Below, one piece after another: positions 58,325 through 64,000 of a stretch of DNA of 64,000 bases. Position 1 is the first letter of the stretch. Every line of letters starts with the position of its first letter. Source of the DNA: CAYWOS01 sp964459985 (GTDB lineage Bacteria; Bacillota; Clostridia; Christensenellales; Aristaeellaceae); NCBI GenBank assembly GCA_964459985.1, contig CAYWOS010000009.1, forward strand, positions 21,077 to 85,076. Reading direction: 5' to 3'. Under the pieces are notes generated by a model. It worked only from the letters and a program-made list of their open reading frames with translations, searched no databases and was not told where the DNA came from. The translations under genes and the position numbers were made by a program.

Positions 58325-61237
58325 CTAACGCTCCTCGCTGTACAGCTCCTCGCGCTTGATCCTGATTTCCTCGTTGATGGTGCGCGCGTAATCCAGCAGC
58401 GTTTCGCGCGGGTCGAACTTGCTGTTGATCACCTTGCGCACGGCGTTCGTCATATGACGGCTCGTCGAGTAGCCGCCGGCGACCTCCCTGAATCCGACCG
58501 CCTGCGACATCTGCTCTTCCAGTACGGCAAGCTGCGAGGTGCTCCACGCCAGCTGCTCGAGCGCCTTGACGTTCGCGGTGGCGTAGCGGGCGGAGGAGCC
58601 CAGCACGCTTTCGATTTCACGCCCGAAGCGCACCTGCGTCTGCTCGCTGACCCACCACTTCATGAATTCCCACGCGTTTTGCTTGAGCGTTTCGTCGTCC
58701 GTTTTGACCATCATGCAGCATACGCCCTGCGAATGCACGGCGTGATCGACGTACGCGTTTCCGTTTTCGTCCGTTTTCAGCACGCCGGGAATGAGGGTGA
58801 AATCCCACAGCCCGCGAATCTCGGGCGCAGAGACGGTGAGCATGTTGTACGTGGTGTAGTCCGCCACGCCCATGGGCATTTCGCCCGAGCGGAAGCGGCT
58901 GACGAAGTCGAAGATCGTCGGCAGGCCGTAATCGACGTACAGCGACGTATACAGCTCGAACGCCCTGACGCCCGCCTCCTCGGCGATGGTGGTGCGCGTC
59001 GCGCCGTCGTTGTAGAGCGCGCCGCCGAACTGGTAGATCATGGAATAATAGGTCGACAGGTTCGGCGCGGCGATATCGGGGTACGGAATGCCCACCGACA
59101 TGCTGTTGCCCTGAATGGTCGGCATCACGGCGATCATTTCATCCCATGTCCGGGGCGGCGTGATGCCGTACTCCTCCAGCACGTCCTCCCGGTAAAAGAG
59201 CAGGCTGAACACCTGCGTTTCGGGCAGGGCAAACACGCCGCCGTCAATCGACATCGGCGCGTACGCGCTCGGAAAGAAATCGGACAGCACCTCGTCGATA
59301 TCCGGGAACTGGCGCAGATCCTCGGCGGCGTTGCGCATCGCGTAGTTGACGGGATGCCACGAATCCACCGAAATCACGACGTCGGGACCGTTGCCGGCGA
59401 CGACGGCGGCCAGAAGCGCGTTGGGATCGACCAATTTGACGTTCACCTTGATCCCGCTCTGCGGCGTGAAGCTGTCGTCGATCATGGTTTTGAGGATCGT
59501 CGACTGATCGCGCCCGGTCACGATCCACGCCTCGATCACGGTTTCGTTCTCGGCGTAGATATCGCCCAGCGCGTTGTAATCGACCGTATAGGACGCGATG
59601 CAGGAATTGACCTCGTGGACGAGCTTGGTCAGCGCGTTTTCCGTCGCGCGCTCGATCACGGCGTCCTCGCCGGTGATATAGATGCAGTCGATGTCCAGCT
59701 TGGTTTCGGACATGTTCTGCATCGCCGCGCCCAAAGCGGTGATGTTGTCCTTGAAGTTCACGAACTGTTTGGTGATGTAGTCGGGATCGTCGACAAACAC
59801 CTCGAGCTGGAACGCCAGCGTCTGCGCCGCGGCGATGCGGTCGGACTTCTGCCCGGTCGTCTTCACGGTATCGTCGATCAGCTTGAACAGGCGCTTGCTT
59901 TCGAGCGCCATGGCGTCAATCACGTCCGGGTAGACGTTCCCCAGCTTGTAATCGCGGAAGACGTCGGGCTTCACGCCCGTCAAAACGAGGATTTTGCGGT
60001 AGATCTGGTTGAGGCGGAAAATGCTGTCCTCCATCGTTTCCAATATCGCGCCCATATCGCCGAGCGTCGCCTCCAGCCGGATCGTGTGCTCGCCCGCCTC
60101 CAGATAAATGCGATAGGGCGCGCCGGACGAATCCGAGAGCGTCAGGTAGTTCCACGCGTTGTTATACATGAAAGAAACCGAGGACAATTCGCCGAACGGG
60201 GTCGTCCCGTCGATCGACACCGAGCGGCAGGACAGCGCGCCGCGCTGATAGTTCTGCCTGCCCTTGAGCGTAATATGGTAGTAGCCGTCCTCCGGCACGG
60301 AAAACGCCCATTCGATCCACTGGCCGGCGGCGTTCCACGGATCGCCGCCGATGTAGTTGAGCACGGTTTCGCGGACGCTGTACGGGACGGTCGCGGAAGA
60401 AGAATGGTCATACCGCGCGTAAAGCGACGGCGACGAGCGCAGCACGGCGTCCTCGCCCTGAATCTGCGCGATGTACGCCTTCCCCTGCCCGGACATCTCG
60501 ACGACCGGCGTCCGCGCGGCGTATTCCTCGTACGTCGCCGGCGTGCGAACGGCGGTCAGCGCCACGCGCCTGATCAGCATCGGTTCGTTGATACCGATCA
60601 GGGACAGCGTGTTTTCACCCTCGCCGAAGTAGAATTGATACGGCAAAATCGAATAGCCCATATGATCGCGGCAGTAGGCGCTCTGCCAATCGAACACCTC
60701 GACCTGCGTCGGCCGGATCTGATTGCCCTGATTGTCCAGGCGGATCTTGCCGCCGTCGTGCCACAGGCGCGAAAAACGGAGCGTGTCGGCGCCGACGAAG
60801 GGAAGTTCGCCGTTGACGAGCACCTCGCGCTCGATATCGACGCCGCGCGAGGCGACGGCGTAGTATTCGAGATACACATGATACATGCCCGCTTCCGGCA
60901 CGTCGACCTTCCATGTGACGCCGGCGTCGCCGCCCATGTACAGCGCGCGCGCCTCGCCCGCCTCGTTTTCGGCGACGCGCGCGTCGCCCTCGGCGTCGAA
61001 CGAAAGACAATCGATCTCGATATCGATCTGCGGGCGCGGACTCGATTGGTTATTCTCCAGATAATGGGTATACGTGTTGGCGCGGCCGATGCCCTGTATA
61101 TCGGCCGTCAAATCAAGCCCCGCGTATCGGTCGCGGAAGCTCTCGGCGCCGCCCGACAGCAGCAGCCATAAAGCGAACAGGAGCACAATCCCCGCGAGAA
61201 TCAGGACGGTGCGAAGCCCCTTGTTCATCTTCTTCAT
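58325..61237 (-). CDS. Large membrane-anchored solute-binding protein with N-terminal beta domains
   Basis: 970 residues from the ATG at 61237, 13 bases after GGAGG (the ATG at 61249 touches the site). Residues 1-30 are a membrane anchor rather than a lipobox. Two beta-sandwich, CBM-like domains follow (about 50-220 and 270-400; YHVYLEYYAVASRGVDIE, YYHITLKGRQNYQ), then a helical linker, and a C-terminal type 1 sugar-binding domain (about 560-900; NGPDVVISVDSWHPVNYAMRN, ALPETQVFSLLFYRED). It would capture a glycan and hand it to the adjacent permeases. It heads the operon. Confidence 0.8.
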   Translation of the reverse strand: MKKMNKGLRTVLILAGIVLLFALWLLLSGGAESFRDRYAGLDLTADIQGIGRANTYTHYLENNQSSPRPQIDIEIDCLSFDAEGDARVAENEAGEARALYMGGDAGVTWKVDVPEAGMYHVYLEYYAVASRGVDIEREVLVNGELPFVGADTLRFSRLWHDGGKIRLDNQGNQIRPTQVEVFDWQSAYCRDHMGYSILPYQFYFGEGENTLSLIGINEPMLIRRVALTAVRTPATYEEYAARTPVVEMSGQGKAYIAQIQGEDAVLRSSPSLYARYDHSSSATVPYSVRETVLNYIGGDPWNAAGQWIEWAFSVPEDGYYHITLKGRQNYQRGALSCRSVSIDGTTPFGELSSVSFMYNNAWNYLTLSDSSGAPYRIYLEAGEHTIRLEATLGDMGAILETMEDSIFRLNQIYRKILVLTGVKPDVFRDYKLGNVYPDVIDAMALESKRLFKLIDDTVKTTGQKSDRIAAAQTLAFQLEVFVDDPDYITKQFVNFKDNITALGAAMQNMSETKLDIDCIYITGEDAVIERATENALTKLVHEVNSCIASYTVDYNALGDIYAENETVIEAWIVTGRDQSTILKTMIDDSFTPQSGIKVNVKLVDPNALLAAVVAGNGPDVVISVDSWHPVNYAMRNAAEDLRQFPDIDEVLSDFFPSAYAPMSIDGGVFALPETQVFSLLFYREDVLEEYGITPPRTWDEMIAVMPTIQGNSMSVGIPYPDIAAPNLSTYYSMIYQFGGALYNDGATRTTIAEEAGVRAFELYTSLYVDYGLPTIFDFVSRFRSGEMPMGVADYTTYNMLTVSAPEIRGLWDFTLIPGVLKTDENGNAYVDHAVHSQGVCCMMVKTDDETLKQNAWEFMKWWVSEQTQVRFGREIESVLGSSARYATANVKALEQLAWSTSQLAVLEEQMSQAVGFREVAGGYSTSRHMTNAVRKVINSKFDPRETLLDYARTINEEIRIKREELYSEER

Positions 61238-61592
61238 GGATGCGGTCATCCCTCCTTGAGCCATCGTCCGCGGCTGCGCCGCGCGCCGACGCGCAGAATC
61301 CGAATCCCGGGCAGAGAGGTGCGAAACCGTTTTCTAAACTTTCCTTAAAAATCAACCGCCACGGCGGCACCCGGCCTCCCTCTCATAAGAACCGACCATC
61401 AGATACATTCATGATAGTGTTTGCGAGGCAAAACGTCCTCTCAAAAATTGCGATAGTGTTGTCATATCTTGCCGAATCTTGTTCGCATCAGCACAAGAAA
61501 CAGGAAAAAAACAGGACAGTTTCGCCATTGTTTTGCGGGGATCGAACGCTTTTTTACCATATTTTCGGAATTTTTAGGCAAGATTTGCTTTC
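61238..61592 (-). promoter_or_regulatory. Long 5' leader of the ABC operon
   Basis: About 355 bases without a gene, between the promoter and the first start codon. It contains two direct copies of GATAGTGTT (61413-61421 and 61452-61460) and a distant inverted pair ATCTTGCC (near 61467) and GGCAAGAT (near 61577). No known riboswitch class is recognised. The region is AT-rich compared with the coding parts. Confidence 0.5.
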
Positions 61593-61599
61593 CAAGCGC

Positions 61600-61628
61600 A
61601 GTATAGCATATTAAAACGGTTTTGTCCA
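61600..61628 (-). promoter_or_regulatory. Promoter of the sugar ABC operon
   Basis: TGGACA (61623-61628) and TATACT (61600-61605) on the minus strand with a 17-base spacer. Gene-free DNA continues to 61809, shared with the divergent sigma gene. Confidence 0.65.
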
Positions 61629-61692
61629 TATGCACAGGGGCAAAAACAGACGTTCAGCGCGCGCAAAACGTTTCGATCCCTCTATCCGGCGC

Positions 61693-61722
61693 TTTACGGC
61701 GCGCGTCGTTCCGTCGTATAAT
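61693..61722 (+). promoter_or_regulatory. Promoter of the ECF sigma gene at 61810
   Basis: TTTACG (61693-61698) and TATAAT (61717-61722) with an 18-base spacer. Confidence 0.55.
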
Positions 61723-61809
61723 AAAGGAAAGGGATTTTCCAGAAAAAATGCGGCGCGCATTGGAAAAACCGCCGCCCGTTTCCGTCTAATCATGTGAGGA
61801 GGTGATCGC

Positions 61810-62358
61810 GTGGACAGCACTGCGGTACCCAGCGCCGTCCGGGAAAAGCGTCTGGAGCAATGGATCACCCTGTACGGAAACGCCGTGTGGCGAGCGTGCT
61901 TTGTGTATCTCTCGGACGCGGCGCAGGCGGAGGACGCCATGCAGGACACCTTTCTCAAGGCATGGCGCGCCATGCCGAAATTCGAGGGCAGGAACGGCTG
62001 CAGCGAAAAAACATGGCTGATGCGCATCGCCATGAACGTATGCGCCGACTACCGGCGCGGCACATGGTTCAAACACGTCGACCGCAGCCGGGCGCTCGAG
62101 GACATCCCGCAAAGCGCGGCGTCCGTGCCGCCCGAGGATCGGTCGCTGATGGACGATATTCTGCGCCTGCCCGACAAGCTCAAACGGGTGATCCTTCTCT
62201 ACTACTATCAGGACATGACGATGGAGGAAACGGCGCAGGCGCTCGGCATCAGCCGTTCCAGCGTCTTTCACAGGCTTCAGAAGGCTCAGGCATTGCTCAA
62301 AGAAACGCTGACAGGAGGGGATCAGGATGAATCAGAACCGTGTCCGGCAGGCCATTGA
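61810..62358 (+). CDS. RNA polymerase ECF-type sigma factor
   Basis: 182 residues from a GTG with AGGAGGTGATC upstream, a near-complete match to the 16S tail. Region 2 is YLSDAAQAEDAMQDTFLKAWRAM and EKTWLMRIAMNVCADYRR; region 4 is LPDKLKRVILLYYYQDM with the helix-turn-helix QALGISRSSVFHRLQKAQ. It resembles the sigma at 22827-23348 and is likewise followed by an overlapping anti-sigma gene (32 bases). The regulon is unknown. Confidence 0.9.
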   Translation: MDSTAVPSAVREKRLEQWITLYGNAVWRACFVYLSDAAQAEDAMQDTFLKAWRAMPKFEGRNGCSEKTWLMRIAMNVCADYRRGTWFKHVDRSRALEDIPQSAASVPPEDRSLMDDILRLPDKLKRVILLYYYQDMTMEETAQALGISRSSVFHRLQKAQALLKETLTGGDQDESEPCPAGH

Positions 62359-63481
62359 CCGAAATCTTTCGTCCCTGCGCGTCACCGAGCGCGACGTCAG
62401 CGCCATCATGAATCGGGTCAGGGAGGGTAAGAAAGTGAAAAAGAAATTTTCGGCGGCGTTCGCGCTGTCCATGGCGCTCATTCTTCTGTCCGTCACGGCG
62501 CTGGCGGCGACGCTGCTGGCGCGGGACGTATTCCAGATGACCATGGGGCACACCCCCGAAAACGCCGGGACGCTCACGCAGCGCGACCTTGGCAAATTTA
62601 CCGTCGGCGACGCCGAAATCACCATCAGGGAAGCCGCCTACGACGGCATGTCGCTCTACGTCGCCTACTCCGTGCGCGATACCAAAGCGACCGAATTGCT
62701 CGGCGAAGCGACGGAAGGCGATCCCGTGCGCTATCTCTCCGAAGAAGATTGGGAGACATACTATAAGCTCGGCGTTCGCAACTGGGCGGACACCATCTGG
62801 GTGGACGGCGTGGAAACGGGCATGCCGCAGGGCACGAGCGGCAACCAGATCGGCGGCGAGCTGCCCGGCGAAGTGATCTTCTACAACCAGTACCGTCTGG
62901 ACAACATCGATATGTACCTGACCGGCAAGAATGTGGAAATCACCCTGCCGCTGGGCGTAAAGCCCGCGAATCCGTCCGATTACATCGACAAGGAAAAGGG
63001 CGTCTACGTTAAGCCGTCCACCGGCGTGATCTCCTTTACGATGGATTGCTCGAGCCGCGATCAGGTCGTCACCGAAACGCCGAACATCGAGTTCAAGGGC
63101 AGGGATTGGGATGCCAAGGTGTCCAAAGCGGTGTACAGCCCCATCCAGATGTACGTCACCGTCGATTGGTCGCTGCACCGGGACGTGTTTGACGCCTTCA
63201 TCGCGGAAAACGGCACGGCGTATATCGAGGACGGCGTCAAGTACTGGGATTACACGGCGATCGACGCCTGCGGCGATATGGGCGACTTGGTGCTGGTCGA
63301 CGGCGAGGGCAAGAAAGTGTTCGAGTCGTTCGACGGCTACTACGGCTGCGAGGGCTACGGCCCCGAGCAGGCGCAGTACACCTTCCCCTACATGGAAAGC
63401 TATCCCGAAACCATGTATCTGGCGCCCGAACGCGACGGCGCGATCGATATGAGCTGCGCCATTCCCCTGCGCCGGCCGTAA
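62327..63481 (+). CDS. Putative anti-sigma factor with DUF4179-like outer domain
   Basis: 384 residues. A cytoplasmic start of about 38 residues (VRQAIDRNLSSLRV) leads to one membrane segment (about 41-63) and an outside domain of beta strands (FTVGDAEITIREAAYDGMSLYVAYSVRD) of the DUF4179 type. Its position, overlapping the sigma gene by 32 bases, and the similar N-terminus of the protein at 21647-22837 support an anti-sigma role. No catalytic residues are visible. Confidence 0.65.
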   Translation: MNQNRVRQAIDRNLSSLRVTERDVSAIMNRVREGKKVKKKFSAAFALSMALILLSVTALAATLLARDVFQMTMGHTPENAGTLTQRDLGKFTVGDAEITIREAAYDGMSLYVAYSVRDTKATELLGEATEGDPVRYLSEEDWETYYKLGVRNWADTIWVDGVETGMPQGTSGNQIGGELPGEVIFYNQYRLDNIDMYLTGKNVEITLPLGVKPANPSDYIDKEKGVYVKPSTGVISFTMDCSSRDQVVTETPNIEFKGRDWDAKVSKAVYSPIQMYVTVDWSLHRDVFDAFIAENGTAYIEDGVKYWDYTAIDACGDMGDLVLVDGEGKKVFESFDGYYGCEGYGPEQAQYTFPYMESYPETMYLAPERDGAIDMSCAIPLRRP

Positions 63482-63502
63482 ACGGCGCAGGAATACCCAA
63501 AA

Positions 63503-63787
63503 GGGAGACCGCCGGACACGGCGGTCTCCCTCTGCGTGTCGACAAAGTCGACACGCACCGCAAAAATGAATCCTTCATTTTTGCGGCTTGCACGTTTTTC
63601 CTGCGCGGCTTTGCCGCGCGGCCGGAAAAACGCGTAAGGAACCGATTTTCTGCGGAAAATCGTTCCGAAACCACCGCACATGTCGCTGGTTTCGGATGAG
63701 AAATGAAGGGGCTCCGCCCCTTCATTGCATCCCCGGGAGGAACGACCGGGTTTGTCGACGATTTGAGACCGCCGGACACGGCGGTCT
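63503..63787. repeat. Array of hairpins flanked by a 23-bp palindromic repeat
   Basis: Seven or more adjacent inverted repeats with 3-4 base loops: GGGAGACCGCCG (63503), GCGTGTCGAC (63534), CCGCAAAAATGAA (63558), GCGCGGC inside CGTTTTTCC (63593), GGAACCGATTTTC (63639), CGAAACCA (63666), AATGAAGGGGC (63702). The ends carry the same 23-base palindrome (63505-63527 and 63765-63787). No gene lies here. It is likely a mobile or repeated intergenic element, or a set of stacked terminators. Confidence 0.7.
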
Positions 63788-63817
63788 TCTTTCAGGTTCG
63801 TTTATGCGTGCGAAATC

Positions 63818-63846
63818 TTGACATTTCAAAGGAAAACCCGTATGAT
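63818..63846 (+). promoter_or_regulatory. Promoter of metG
   Basis: TTGACA (63818-63823) and TATGAT (63841-63846) with a 17-base spacer. Confidence 0.75.
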
Positions 63847-63864
63847 GAAGGGCATGCGAGATTC

Positions 63865-63880
63865 CCCCGCTTTAGCGGGG
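63865..63880 (+). promoter_or_regulatory. Hairpin in the metG leader
   Basis: CCCCGC TTTA GCGGGG followed by CTTTTATG. It is too weakly followed by T to be certain as a terminator. Its left arm could instead pair with the GGGGG of the metG ribosome-binding site (63893-63897). Confidence 0.4.
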
Positions 63881-63905
63881 CTTTTATGGTAAGGGGGCGC
63901 TCAAC

Positions 63906-64000
63906 ATGGCGGAGAAAAAGACCTACTACATCACCACGCCGATCTATTACCCGAGCGGCAACATGCACATCGGGCATACCTATACCACCGTGGCGGCGGA
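63906..64000 (+). CDS. metG: Methionyl-tRNA synthetase (N-terminal part)
   Basis: Only the first 31 codons are in the window, and the gene runs off the right edge. The ATG follows AAGGGGG. The visible N-terminus, KTYYITTPIYYPSGNMHIGH, is the class I synthetase start with the HIGH motif. It charges tRNA-Met. The gene is well supported despite being partial. Confidence 0.93.
   Translation, partial: MAEKKTYYITTPIYYPSGNMHIGHTYTTVAA

Noticed and set aside
58454..61171. 905-codon open frame opposite the large binding protein
   Set aside because: The same GC-driven shadow; the translation is Arg/His-rich with no motif.
63503..63787. Possible CRISPR array
   Set aside because: The hairpins differ from one another, there is no regular repeat-spacer pattern and no cas genes.

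Overview
The window is a GC-rich (roughly 60%), gene-dense bacterial chromosome segment with short gaps, strong AGGAGG ribosome-binding sites and many 4- to 8-base start/stop overlaps. The gene content points to a spore-forming anaerobic Firmicute of class Clostridia, probably from gut or rumen. The evidence is the order DUF2953 - GerW/YtfJ - D-Ala-D-Ala carboxypeptidase - RluB, a T-box riboswitch, an Lsa-type ABC-F gene, the decarboxylase-linked sodium pump subunit OadB, sigma-A-type TTGACA/TATAAT promoters, and large sugar ABC operons with no ATPase of their own. The taxonomic reading is inference; no rRNA is present.

Layout. 1-3 kb: end of an amino-acid kinase gene, a YcxB-like protein, a lipoprotein and a LysM protein. 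2.4-6.1 kb (minus): aroC-aroK-VanZ-MBL hydrolase-3-methyladenine glycosylase. 6.1-9.98 kb (minus): a small helical protein with a ComEA-like protein, then udk-uxaC-KDPG aldolase for hexuronate use. 10-16.2 kb: a second MBL hydrolase, an AraC regulator, an ABC-F protection gene with a leader, and oadB with a 50-residue gamma-like protein and glycerol-1-phosphate dehydrogenase. 16.2-18.9 kb: a T-box riboswitch controlling a HTH-cupin-acyl-CoA synthetase fusion. 19-21.6 kb: aldose epimerase, MazF-like protein, rplM-rpsI. 21.6-23.4 kb: an ECF sigma/anti-sigma pair. 23.5-28.6 kb: an overlapping operon of esterase, TtcA-like thiolase, RecD2, ComF and TcdA. 28.6-34.6 kb: MATE exporter, YcaQ-like glycosylase, MoxR-DUF58-DUF4129. 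34.7-38.6 kb (minus): sugar isomerase and the sporulation-linked group. 38.7-43.4 kb: acetyltransferase, DeoR regulator with nucleoside phosphorylase, Cys-rich protein and methyltransferase, then ThuA-like protein. 43.5-47.8 kb: a repeat coiled-coil membrane protein, then nagA with a ROK-like kinase. 48-61.6 kb (minus): one nine-gene operon holding two solute-binding proteins, four permeases, and DUF5696, YIP1 and NHL-repeat proteins. 61.7-64 kb: a second ECF sigma/anti-sigma pair, a hairpin array and the start of metG.

How it fits together. The window suggests a carbohydrate specialist: hexuronate degradation, amino-sugar deacetylation, aldose mutarotation, two binding-protein-dependent importers and several sugar-isomerase-like proteins. 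The most distinctive locus is the T-box at about 16.35-16.62 kb. Hand alignment reads its specifier as GUC (valine), and its UGGU T-box bulge fits a tRNA with A at position 73. It precedes a synthetase of the acyl-CoA ligase superfamily, which suggests (inference) that shortage of a branched-chain amino acid switches on activation of a branched-chain acid. Other points worth checking are the short ORF and hairpin ahead of the ABC-F gene, the sodium-pump beta subunit coupled to glycerol-1-phosphate dehydrogenase, the 29-residue repeat protein, and the array of perfect hairpins before metG.
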